Shown piece by piece: positions 3,752 through 10,409 of a DNA stretch of 10,409 bases. Each line of letters begins with the position of its first letter. Position 1 is the stretch's first letter. A program made the position numbers and the translations under genes. Origin of the DNA: Nitrospirae bacterium GWC2_56_14 (GTDB lineage: Bacteria; Nitrospirota; UBA9217); assembly GCA_001803705.1 (NCBI GenBank), contig MHDY01000236.1, positions 1 to 10,409 on the forward strand, given 5' to 3'. The notes below the pieces were generated by a model. The model saw only the letters and a list, made by a program, of their open reading frames with translations. It was not told the origin of the DNA and made no database searches.

Positions 3752-5572
3752 ATGATCAGGGAAATCAAACTCAGCGGCAAAGCAAACGACGTCATCGATT
3801 ACTACGTAACGATCACGGGCGAGGACCTCAGTAACCGGTATTTTGTCGAGTCGACGCCTGAAGGGGACCGTTTTTTCTCGGGCGGCAACGAGCTCACCAT
3901 CTCCGCTGACGGGGTTCACTACCTGGGGACCGGCGGCAGCGTTTGCGAATACATGTTCGGCGTCGACCTGCCGCTCAAGGACCTGCTGAGGAAGGACGTA
4001 TCGAACCGTCTGGTGATGTTCGGCGCGTTCTACGACAAAGGCGAAAACATCACGTTCTCCAACACGACGACGGGGAAAGAGACCTTCGACCAGGTGTTCC
4101 TCACCGGCAATGCGGTCTCGAACTATTACTTTTTCGTTCATTTTTCCCAGAAAGCGGACCTCCGGGACCAGCAGCGCGATATTCTCCGAAGCATCGGCAA
4201 AAGCGTAAAACGGAGCGAGATGGTCGGCGCCGGCGATGACTCCGGGTTCTGCCGCGAGCTCTTTGACGAACTGGGAGATTCCCGGGCGCTCACGTTCCTC
4301 TTCCGGTTCGTGAACCGGCATAACAAAGAATATATCCAGACGTTCAACCGGCTGCACCAGGAGCAGAAGACGCTCACCCCTTCCGCCAGCGCGGCCCTCG
4401 ACGAGCTCGCGCAGAAATACAACATCATCCCCTACCAGCAGGAACGCATCAAGATCGACGGAATGTACAAGCTCCCGGAAAACAAGAAGATCGTCGACGA
4501 GTACAAGGACATCCTGATCGCCGTGTCGGAGAAGGGCGAAGTGAACCCTTCCGAACTGGCAAAGCTCTCGAGGCTCCGGACCCTGAGCCTCCGGCTCAAT
4601 ATCCCCAACACCCTCTTTGACACGCTCGACGCCCGGCTGCTCAAGGACATGAACATCGTCGAGGTGGAAGAGCCCGACTACATCCGCGAGACCCGCGCGA
4701 TCTTCGAGGGGCTGTTCTTCCGGGCGGACAAGATCCGCGGCCACATCTCCCATGAGGACCTCATCAAACTGCTGAAGGCCAAGGAAAAATCGTCCAATCA
4801 CCGCGACCCCGGCTTTGAAAGCCTGCTCCTGGACACGGTGCGGGCCTGCGACGAGCATGCCCGGGACACCAACGACACGGCGGTGCTTGAGTCCATGAGC
4901 AATGTCCTCACCTATTTCGACCGCTATGACAGCGCGGCGACCACGATCAACAACCTTGCGTTCATGGAAAACTCCACCCTGACCGAAGGCAATATCAGGA
5001 GCCTCTACGGGAACAAGGAGATCTTCGACGCCATCAGTCCCGATATTTTTCAGGAGCTCTTCATCGAGTGCGTCAGGAACAACCGCTACCTGACCCGCTA
5101 CGGCCGCAAGAAGATCGATAAGCTGTTCAGGGGCCTGCTGCAGATCAGGTCGGGAGACAGCACCTATCGCGAACTGGCCACCACCATCCAGAGCGTCCGT
5201 GAGGATGAACGGCTGTATGCGCTCATCCACCGGTATGTCAAGGACCGCTTCAAGAGCATCTATGCGGAATTGAACTCCAAGGAGGACCAGGAGATCTTCA
5301 TCCAGGACCTCAATCGCGAGATACAGGCCAAAGGCATCGTCCAGGGCCCCGTGCCCCATGAGGTGTTCGAGGAGATCATCCTCGATTTCAGGAAGGAGTC
5401 CTTCTATCTCAATAATCTCCTGCCCCACATCATTGTTTCCCGGGACAGCCAGGTGCGCGACGATTTTCTTACAAACAGCGGCCTGGACCGTTTTTATGTG
5501 GAAGAGCTTGAGAAGGATTACTTTGGAATGAACCGGATAGAGCAGCGCATCCTGGAAGAGATCAGGAAATAG
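3752..5572 (+). CDS. Uncharacterised 606-residue cytoplasmic protein upstream of lptFG
   Basis: I do not recognise a characterised homologue. From memory the beginning (a short-strand region with DYYVTITGED, FFSGGNE, and GGSVCEYMFGVDLPLKDL at 61-78) recalls an uncharacterised family of deltaproteobacteria and relatives, possibly TIGR04442; this is unverified. Residues 1-135 look beta-rich; from about 137 to 606 the protein is almost entirely helical and charged (for example KADLRDQQRDILRSI 134-148, ERIKIDGMYKLPENKKIVDE 231-250, ending IEQRILEEIRK). There is no signal peptide, membrane segment, nucleotide-binding loop or metal motif. The start at 3752 is preferred over the in-frame ATG at 3710 because a good promoter (3714-3741) lies between them; neither has a binding site, so the mRNA is probably near-leaderless. 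Its stop is 2 nt before lptF, whose binding site AGGA lies in its last codons, so it is coupled to LPS export genes. Coding confidence is high, function unknown. Confidence 0.85.
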   Translation: MIREIKLSGKANDVIDYYVTITGEDLSNRYFVESTPEGDRFFSGGNELTISADGVHYLGTGGSVCEYMFGVDLPLKDLLRKDVSNRLVMFGAFYDKGENITFSNTTTGKETFDQVFLTGNAVSNYYFFVHFSQKADLRDQQRDILRSIGKSVKRSEMVGAGDDSGFCRELFDELGDSRALTFLFRFVNRHNKEYIQTFNRLHQEQKTLTPSASAALDELAQKYNIIPYQQERIKIDGMYKLPENKKIVDEYKDILIAVSEKGEVNPSELAKLSRLRTLSLRLNIPNTLFDTLDARLLKDMNIVEVEEPDYIRETRAIFEGLFFRADKIRGHISHEDLIKLLKAKEKSSNHRDPGFESLLLDTVRACDEHARDTNDTAVLESMSNVLTYFDRYDSAATTINNLAFMENSTLTEGNIRSLYGNKEIFDAISPDIFQELFIECVRNNRYLTRYGRKKIDKLFRGLLQIRSGDSTYRELATTIQSVREDERLYALIHRYVKDRFKSIYAELNSKEDQEIFIQDLNREIQAKGIVQGPVPHEVFEEIILDFRKESFYLNNLLPHIIVSRDSQVRDDFLTNSGLDRFYVEELEKDYFGMNRIEQRILEEIRK

Positions 5573-5574
5573 CC

Positions 5575-6747
5575 ATGTTCAAGATCAAGGTCCTGGACCG
5601 TTACATATTCGAAGAGCTCCTGCCGCCCTTCTTCCTCAGCATGTTCATCATAACGCTGGTGCTGTTCATCCAGAAGATGTTCAGGCTGGCGGAGCTGGTG
5701 ATCTCCAAGGGCGTCACGGTCACGGCCACGCTGAAGCTGCTGGCCTTTATCCTGCCGGGCTTCCTGGTCATCACCATTCCCATGTCCGCCCTCGTAGCGG
5801 CCATAACCGCATTTTCCCGGCTTTCGTCGGACTCCGAGATCACGGCCATGAAAACCTCGCGCGTCAGCCTGTACCGCATGCTCCGGCCCGTGACCCTCTT
5901 TGCGTTCCTTGCCTTCAGCGCCACGGCGCTGACCTCGCTCGTCCTGCTGCCCGCGGCGAACACCGCGCTGAAAGCCCACTTGTTCAACATGGTAAAATCC
6001 CAGGCCATGGTCGGCATCGAAGCCGGGGTGTTCAGCAGCGCGTTCGACGGCATGGTCATTTATGTCGATAAAATGGAGTCGCTCGACAAGATGGAGGGCA
6101 TCTTCATCTCGGACGAACATTCGGCGAAGGACCCCTACTCCATCGTGGCCAAACGGGGGAAACTGATCACCGATCCCCAGTCATTCAAAGTAACGCTCGC
6201 CATGGAAGAAGGGTCCATGTATTCCCTGCCGCGCGATAAGAGCAAATACCTCCTCTCCTCCTTCGCCGCGGGCAGTATTTTTCTCGATATCAACCGCTCC
6301 CTGCTGCAGGGCGGGTCTTCGACCACGGATTACCGGAACGCGTCCATCCAGACCCTGCTCACGGACATCAGGTCCCTTCGCGCCCAGGGCAAACCAACCT
6401 TTCAACTCGAAAGCGAGCTCCATATGCGGCTGTCCATCCCCGTGGCCTGTTTGATCTTCGGCATCATCGGCGCCCCCCTGGGCATCCGCAAATCACGCTC
6501 CGGCAGGTCCGCCGGCATCGCCATCGCGCTTGCGGTATTCTTCCTCTACTATGTGCTGATCGGGACCAGTAAGAACCTTGCCGAGACCGGCTCGCTGTCG
6601 CCGGCAGCCGCATACTGGATCCCCAATGCGATCATTATCATGGGTTCGGCGGTCCTGCTCCATGTGAGGAACAGTGAGCTCAACCTCGGCATCGGCGACC
6701 GCTTCGCCCGGCTCTATTCCCGGCTTCTCCGGCGGACAACGCCCTAA
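5575..6747 (+). CDS. lptF: LPS export system permease LptF
   Basis: This encodes 390 residues of the YjgP/YjgQ family. LptF pairs with LptG and the ATPase LptB2 in the inner membrane to extract lipopolysaccharide and pass it to LptC and the periplasmic bridge. The typical layout is present: an amphipathic start LDRYIFEELLPPFF (7-20), transmembrane segments at about 17-37, 55-80 and 103-126, a periplasmic beta-jellyroll domain at about 130-280, then segments at about 285-303, 312-331 and 345-364. The LSIPVACLIFGIIGAPLGI block (286-304) is a family hallmark, followed by the RKSRSGRSAGIA cytoplasmic loop. Length is normal. The start is 2 nt after the upstream stop, with AGGA 7 nt before the ATG, implying coupled translation. 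LptF is assigned rather than LptG by order and by pairing with the following gene; the two paralogues are hard to separate by eye. Confidence 0.9.
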   Translation: MFKIKVLDRYIFEELLPPFFLSMFIITLVLFIQKMFRLAELVISKGVTVTATLKLLAFILPGFLVITIPMSALVAAITAFSRLSSDSEITAMKTSRVSLYRMLRPVTLFAFLAFSATALTSLVLLPAANTALKAHLFNMVKSQAMVGIEAGVFSSAFDGMVIYVDKMESLDKMEGIFISDEHSAKDPYSIVAKRGKLITDPQSFKVTLAMEEGSMYSLPRDKSKYLLSSFAAGSIFLDINRSLLQGGSSTTDYRNASIQTLLTDIRSLRAQGKPTFQLESELHMRLSIPVACLIFGIIGAPLGIRKSRSGRSAGIAIALAVFFLYYVLIGTSKNLAETGSLSPAAAYWIPNAIIIMGSAVLLHVRNSELNLGIGDRFARLYSRLLRRTTP

Positions 6748-6773
6748 ACGGGAAGGAACGGAGCAAAACCATT

Positions 6774-7859
6774 ATGAACATATTGACCCGTTACATACTG
6801 AAGGAGTTCCTCCGGTCCTTCGCCACGGCGCTGAGCGGCATCACCATTGTCTATCTCTGCGTCGATTTCCTTCAAAAAGCCGACGATTTCATCCGTTTCA
6901 AGGCATCGCTCTCGCAAGTGACCAGGTATTTTCTCTACAACCTGCCGGGGATCATCACCCCGTCCATGCCGATCGCCGCCCTGATCGCCACGCTCCTGTC
7001 GCTCGGCGCCCTGTCGCGCCACAACGAGATCATCGCCATGCGGTCCAGCGGGGTCAGCCTCGGCCGCATCGTGCTGCCGGTGCTCGCCGGCGGTCTCCTG
7101 ATCTCGGCCATCGGTTTTATCAACAATGAGCTCGTCATGCCGCCCTACGTCGCCAAGGCGAACTACATCCGCAAAGTGGAGCTCGAAAAAAAGCAGCAGA
7201 TCGTCATGTTCCGGCGCAACAAGCTCTGGCTTCGCGGTCCGGACAACAGCATCGCGAACATCGCCTTCGTCTCACCCGACCGCAATGTGATGTTCGGCCT
7301 GAACATTTTTAAGCTCAACACGGACTTCACCGTGCGTGAACGGATCCAGGCCGACAGTCTTTTATGGGAAGACAATGCCTGGCGCCTGAAGCAGAGCATG
7401 GTCTATGTACAGAAGGGCGATACGATCATCGACCGCCCGGCTGACGGCGAGGTGTACAACATCGTGGAATCCCCCTCGGACCTCGGCATGATCGTCAAGC
7501 GGTCCGAAGAAATGAGCTTTGCCGAGCTCTGGGACTATGTGCGCCGCATCAAAAACAGCGGCTACAATGCCATGCGGGAAGAAATGGCGCTGTACGGCAA
7601 GATCTCATTCCCTTTTTCGAGCCTGCTCATGGTCATGATCGCCACACCGCTCTCCCTGCAGCGGGTGCGGAGCGGCGGCACGGGCAAAGGGATCGCCATC
7701 GCCGTTTTCATCTCATTCGCCTATTGGGGACTGCTCAGCATCGGGACCGCGCTGGGCAGGTCCGGCGCCTTGCCGCCCTTGACCGCATCGTGGCTAGCCA
7801 ATGGACTCTTCTCGCTCTACGCGTGCGTGATGATGTTCCGCATGCACCGCAATTCCTGA
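6774..7859 (+). CDS. lptG: LPS export system permease LptG
   Basis: This encodes 361 residues, the partner permease of LptF in LptB2FG. MNILTRYILKEFLRSF (1-16) is the classical LptG opening, followed by membrane segments at about 13-33, 55-80 and 98-118. SLGALSRHNEIIAMRSSGVS (76-95) is the conserved cytoplasmic coupling-helix region that contacts LptB. A periplasmic domain spans about 125-270, and the C-terminal membrane part includes GKISFPFSSLLMVMIATPLS (275-294), about 305-325 and 338-356. A GGAAGG/ACGGAG-rich binding region lies upstream of the ATG, 26 nt after the lptF stop. lptA, lptB and lptC are not in the window. No anomalies are seen. Confidence 0.92.
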   Translation: MNILTRYILKEFLRSFATALSGITIVYLCVDFLQKADDFIRFKASLSQVTRYFLYNLPGIITPSMPIAALIATLLSLGALSRHNEIIAMRSSGVSLGRIVLPVLAGGLLISAIGFINNELVMPPYVAKANYIRKVELEKKQQIVMFRRNKLWLRGPDNSIANIAFVSPDRNVMFGLNIFKLNTDFTVRERIQADSLLWEDNAWRLKQSMVYVQKGDTIIDRPADGEVYNIVESPSDLGMIVKRSEEMSFAELWDYVRRIKNSGYNAMREEMALYGKISFPFSSLLMVMIATPLSLQRVRSGGTGKGIAIAVFISFAYWGLLSIGTALGRSGALPPLTASWLANGLFSLYACVMMFRMHRNS

Positions 7860-7887
7860 TCCCTGCTGGAGAACATGCTCTGACCCC

Positions 7888-8568
7888 ATGATGAAGAAAG
7901 CGCTCAGCATACTGCTCGGCATCGCCCTGGTGCCATTCTGTATCGGCTTCACCTGGCAGCTCGGCGCGACCGTTTTCGGCATTCGCTATAAACCCGATCT
8001 CCCCTACTTCTTTGCAGCGGGATCGTTGACCTACATAACGGTCCACGTGCTGTTCAGAAAACCGATCCTGACCTATGTCTTCGGCCACGAACTGACCCAT
8101 GCCCTGTTCGCAGTCCTCTTCGGCGGTTCGGTCAAGTCGTTCCATGCAAGCGACCGCGGCGGCCGTGTTACGATCACGAAATCCAATTTTATCATCACGC
8201 TGGCGCCGTATTTTTTCCCCCTGTACACCTGTATGACGCTCGTGCTGTACGGCTCGGCCGTCGCGGCCGGACTGCAGGGGGCCGTGGGCTGGATCGTCTT
8301 TCTCGCCGGCGCTTCCTTCGCATTTCATCTGGTCCTGACCGCCCTTTTTCTGCAGACCGAACAGACCGACATCAGGGAGTACGGCATGATCTTCTCTTTG
8401 CCGCTCATCTATCTTTTTAATGTGACCTTCACCGCGTTCCTCATCCAGCTGCTTTTGGCGGAGAACATGGAGTACCTCCTTTTCATCGGCAATGGTATAA
8501 TGAAAAGCGTGAACATGACCGCGCTTATTCTGGGCAAGATCTACCGTATTGCCGGGAACGTCATGTGA
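7888..8568 (+). CDS. Polytopic membrane protein with HELTH zinc-protease motif (M50-like)
   Basis: This encodes 226 residues with several hydrophobic segments: about 5-30, 38-56, 64-80, 98-122, 128-152, 168-190 and possibly 195-220. The motif FGHELTHALFAVLFGG (65-80) contains HExxH (His67, Glu68, His71) inside a membrane segment, followed by SVKSFHASDRGGRV (81-94). This pattern fits the small M50B-like intramembrane metalloprotease families. A third zinc ligand is not obvious; candidates are Asp in QTEQTDIREYG (152-162). There is no classic NPDG motif of site-2 proteases, so catalytic activity is uncertain. ATG-ATG at 7888/7891 has no good binding site; the gene follows lptG by 28 nt and is probably read from the same transcript. 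The membership is by motif only; the substrate is unknown, with an envelope-linked role inferred from context. Confidence 0.72.
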   Translation: MMKKALSILLGIALVPFCIGFTWQLGATVFGIRYKPDLPYFFAAGSLTYITVHVLFRKPILTYVFGHELTHALFAVLFGGSVKSFHASDRGGRVTITKSNFIITLAPYFFPLYTCMTLVLYGSAVAAGLQGAVGWIVFLAGASFAFHLVLTALFLQTEQTDIREYGMIFSLPLIYLFNVTFTAFLIQLLLAENMEYLLFIGNGIMKSVNMTALILGKIYRIAGNVM

Positions 8569-8586
8569 TCCCTGATACCAGCTTTA

Positions 8587-8611
8587 CTTTGCGCTCTTTG
8601 CGTGCTTTGCG
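8587..8611. repeat. Short 9-nt-period repeat (three CTTTGCG units)
   Basis: CTTTGCG occurs at 8587-8593, 8596-8602 and 8605-8611, exactly 9 nt apart. It lies in the 95-nt gap between the membrane protease gene and coaE. Short CGCAAAG arrays of this type are, from memory, common dispersed intergenic elements in environmental genomes. No terminator or promoter is evident in the gap. Confidence 0.6.
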
Positions 8612-8663
8612 AGAGACGCCTTTTGTTTCGTTTTGTCTTGGCCAGGTTCATGAAAGGATCGCC

Positions 8664-9278
8664 ATGTTCATCGTTGGGCTGACCGGCGGGATCGCAAGCG
8701 GAAAAAGCCTTGTTGCCCGCGTGTTCAAAGACCTTGGCGCGACCGTCATTGACGCGGACCGGATCGTCCATGAGCTGCTGGAGCCTGATCAGGATGCCTG
8801 GAGAGAGATCATCCAGTACTTCGGTCAGGAGGTCCAGCGGCCGGACAAGACCATCGACCGCAGAAAGCTCGGCGCTATCGTGTTCAACGACCGGGAAAAA
8901 CGCACCTGGCTCAATGCCTGCCTCCACCCCCGGGTCTTTTCGGTCTATACCACCCGGGCGGCCCACATCAGGATGCGGACCCCTGACGCCCTCCTGTTCT
9001 TTGATGCAGCGCTGCTCATCGAATCGGGATACCACCGGAACGTGGACCGGCTCATCGTGGTGTATGCAGAACCGGAACAGCAGGTGGAACGGCTCATGGC
9101 GCGCGACGGGTTCACCAGTGAAGAGGCGCTTTTGAGGATTGCAAGCCAGATGCCGCTCAGTGAAAAGCGTTTGCTTGCCGATCACGTTATCGACAACAGC
9201 GGGAGCCGTGAGCAGACCGAACAACAGGCCAGGGAGCTCTTCGGACAACTGAACAGGGAATCGAAAGGCCGTGCGTGA
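8664..9278 (+). CDS. coaE: Dephospho-CoA kinase
   Basis: This encodes 204 residues. CoaE phosphorylates the ribose 3'-hydroxyl of dephospho-CoA with ATP, the last step of coenzyme A synthesis, in the cytoplasm. The P-loop GGIASGKS lies at 8-15, followed by VIDADRIVHEL (28-38) with the conserved Asp pair of the active site. The lid/CoA region has LNACLHPRV (88-96 approx.), then FFDAALLIESG and the conserved tail ASQMPLSEKRLLADHVIDNSG. Length is typical. The ATG at 8664 is chosen over an in-frame ATG at 8565 because AAAGGA lies 5 nt upstream, the P-loop then sits at the usual place, and the extension is encoded by repeat sequence. The stop overlaps the next gene's start (GTGA). Confidence 0.93.
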   Translation: MFIVGLTGGIASGKSLVARVFKDLGATVIDADRIVHELLEPDQDAWREIIQYFGQEVQRPDKTIDRRKLGAIVFNDREKRTWLNACLHPRVFSVYTTRAAHIRMRTPDALLFFDAALLIESGYHRNVDRLIVVYAEPEQQVERLMARDGFTSEEALLRIASQMPLSEKRLLADHVIDNSGSREQTEQQARELFGQLNRESKGRA

Positions 9279-9739
9279 GGACTGCTCTGACCATCATACC
9301 GATGAAGCGCTCTCATATCAGGGCCTGCGACGCCATTGTTGCCGCATCAGAACCCTGGAAGACCCTTCAGGAAAAGGTTGATTTCAAAAAATACATCACC
9401 TGTGGACAGGCCTATGCATGCACCCGGAGCGGGAGCGGCACGATCGAGGTCGCCGGCTTCATTATCTTTACGGCAGAGCCTGTTTTTGCCCGCGGCGGCT
9501 ACCTCCGCGCCATAGGCGTTGCAGCCTCCCTGCGCGGCCAGGGCATCGGCAGTAAACTCATGGCATTCGCCGAGAAAATGGTCTCCCGGCAGGCGACCTG
9601 CTTGTACCTGTGCGTCTCTTCCTTCAATCGAAAGGGCCAGGCTTTTTATAGGAAGCGCGGATATACCAGGGTGGGGAAACTTCCCGGACTCACCTCGCCG
9701 GATAGTTCAGAATATATCTACTGGAAACGGCTTAAATAA
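9275..9739 (+). CDS. GNAT-family N-acetyltransferase
   Basis: This encodes 154 residues, a cytoplasmic acyltransferase using acetyl-CoA; substrate unknown. Motif A is at about 78-96 (LRAIGVAASLRGQGIGSKLM, with the RGQGIG pyrophosphate-binding loop at 87-92). It is followed by a helix (AFAEKMVS) and motif B with SFNRKGQAFYRKRGYTRVG (116-134), which has the Asn and Tyr typical of RimI-like members. The GTG start at 9275 overlaps the coaE stop by 4 nt and has AAAGG upstream; an ATG at 9302 is a possible alternative that would still keep the whole fold. The overlap suggests translational coupling. A RimI-type protein acetyltransferase or a small-molecule acetyltransferase are both possible. Confidence 0.85.
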   Translation: MRTALTIIPMKRSHIRACDAIVAASEPWKTLQEKVDFKKYITCGQAYACTRSGSGTIEVAGFIIFTAEPVFARGGYLRAIGVAASLRGQGIGSKLMAFAEKMVSRQATCLYLCVSSFNRKGQAFYRKRGYTRVGKLPGLTSPDSSEYIYWKRLK

Positions 9740-9808
9740 TGAAGTGAAAAGGAGACGGGAAGTCCCGGAGCAGCCTCGCCTGAACAGCGGGCGGACCCGC
9801 AGGGCCGA

Positions 9809-10409
9809 ATGAACACCATGAAAAAAAACATCAAGCAGATAGAGCTGTTCAAGAACCTCACTGACGATGAGCTGAAAGAGATGGACCCCTATCTCATCAC
9901 CGCGCCGTTCAAGAAAAAAGAAACGATCTTTTCCGAAGGAGAGCCGCCGGAGTGGTTCTATATCGTCCTGAGCGGCAAAGTGAAGATCACCAAGCTGTCC
10001 CATGAGGGCAAGGAGATCATTCTCGAGATCATCTCTCCCCATGACATCTTCGGCGGCGTGGCCGTGATCCGCGGGTTCGCCTATCCAGGCAATGCCGTTG
10101 CCATGGAAGACAGCGAAGTGCTCAAGATCTCCCGGAAGAACCTGATGCGGCTGGTGGACCGGTTCCCGAACCTCATGTACTTCATCGCGCTCCAGCTCGG
10201 CGACCGGATGAAAAGTTCCTACGATTCCCTGAAGAACATCGCCCTGGAGCGCGTCGAAGCGCGCATTGCCGCGCTGCTGCTCAAACTGGCGAACAAGATC
10301 GGCGTAGAGACCGACGAGGGAACGCTGATCGATATGCGCCTGACCAAGCAGGATGTGGCCGACATGGTCGGCACCACGGTGGAGACCTCGATCCGCACGT
10401 TCAGCAAGT
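9809..10409 (+). CDS. Crp/Fnr-family transcriptional regulator, N-terminal 200 residues (runs off right edge)
   Basis: The ATG at 9809 has AGGG 4 nt upstream and a small GC hairpin (GCGGG/CCCGC, 9787-9800) directly before it; a second ATG at 9818 is possible. Residues about 12-110 form a cyclic-nucleotide-binding-type beta-barrel (LFKNLTDDELKEM 13-25, SEGEPPEWFYIVLSGKVKITK 42-62, SPHDIFGGVAVI 76-87, NAVAMEDSEVLKISR 95-109). Residues 110-148 are the dimer helix, and the C-terminal winged helix has MRLTKQDVADMVGTTVETSIRTFSK at 176-200, the recognition helix at about 189-200. There is no Cys in the visible part, so it is not an Fe-S FNR. The FGE motif used for cAMP by E. coli CRP reads FGG here, so cAMP binding is doubtful; the signal is unknown. 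It is interrupted by the window end about 20-30 residues before the usual C-terminus. Confidence 0.88.
   Translation, partial: MNTMKKNIKQIELFKNLTDDELKEMDPYLITAPFKKKETIFSEGEPPEWFYIVLSGKVKITKLSHEGKEIILEIISPHDIFGGVAVIRGFAYPGNAVAMEDSEVLKISRKNLMRLVDRFPNLMYFIALQLGDRMKSSYDSLKNIALERVEARIAALLLKLANKIGVETDEGTLIDMRLTKQDVADMVGTTVETSIRTFSK

Noticed and set aside
3704..5428. 574-codon minus-strand open frame opposite the 606-residue protein gene
   Set aside because: It is the antisense shadow of a GC-rich gene: very rich in Val, Leu, Glu and Arg without domain logic, no ribosome binding site or promoter, and the opposite strand has clear coding character coupled to lptF.
5518..6120. 200-codon minus-strand open frame across the lptF start
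   Set aside because: Low-complexity Glu/Arg/Gly/His-rich product antisense to lptF; a codon-bias artefact.
8541..9248. 235-codon minus-strand open frame opposite coaE
   Set aside because: coaE on the plus strand has a P-loop and all family blocks; the antisense product resembles nothing.
1..10409. CRISPR array
   Set aside because: No regularly spaced 25-40 bp repeats with unique spacers occur; the direct repeats present are a single distant pair and short 7- or 9-nt arrays.

Overview
The window looks like chromosomal DNA from an environmental Gram-negative bacterium, most likely Nitrospirota or a deltaproteobacterial (Desulfobacterota-like) lineage. The evidence is an lptF-lptG pair (lipopolysaccharide export, so an outer membrane), an ihfA-merR-tRNA-Pro cluster, GC-rich core genes, CCA encoded in the tRNA gene, and short dispersed repeats of kinds common in such genomes. 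The phylum is an inference.

There are two regions of different character. Positions 1 to about 2790 are accessory in nature, visibly more AT-rich, and transcribed on the minus strand. At the left edge is the N-terminal part (295 residues in the window) of an exported, coiled-coil protein. It enters a transglutaminase-like domain of the type found at the head of large RHS-like proteins. Next come a repeat-bearing gap, an antitoxin higA preceded by a 5'-truncated higB toxin remnant, and an apparently intact hicA-hicB toxin-antitoxin pair. The hicAB promoter carries a palindrome between -35 and -10 and appears to make a leaderless mRNA. A 24-bp perfect direct repeat brackets the higB'-higA cassette.

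Positions 2752-3545 hold a compact minus-strand housekeeping unit: a strong sigma70-type promoter, ihfA (integration host factor alpha), a merR-family regulator overlapping ihfA by 32 nt, tRNA-Pro(GGG), and a rho-independent terminator. The terminator marks the border between this unit and the accessory segment.

From 3714 to the right edge all genes lie on the plus strand and are GC-rich. A promoter drives an uncharacterised 606-residue cytoplasmic protein, followed 2 nt later by lptF, then lptG. These two are the permease subunits of the LptB2FG transporter, which extracts LPS from the inner membrane. Next is a small polytopic membrane protein with an HELTH metalloprotease motif. Then come coaE (last step of coenzyme A synthesis), a GNAT acetyltransferase overlapping coaE by 4 nt, and the first 200 residues of a Crp/Fnr-family regulator cut by the window end.

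I do not see a clearly new multi-gene system. The best leads are the uncharacterised gene coupled to lptFG, the membrane metalloprotease after lptG, the decayed toxin-antitoxin cassette between direct repeats, and the heptanucleotide repeat inside the exported protein's gene.
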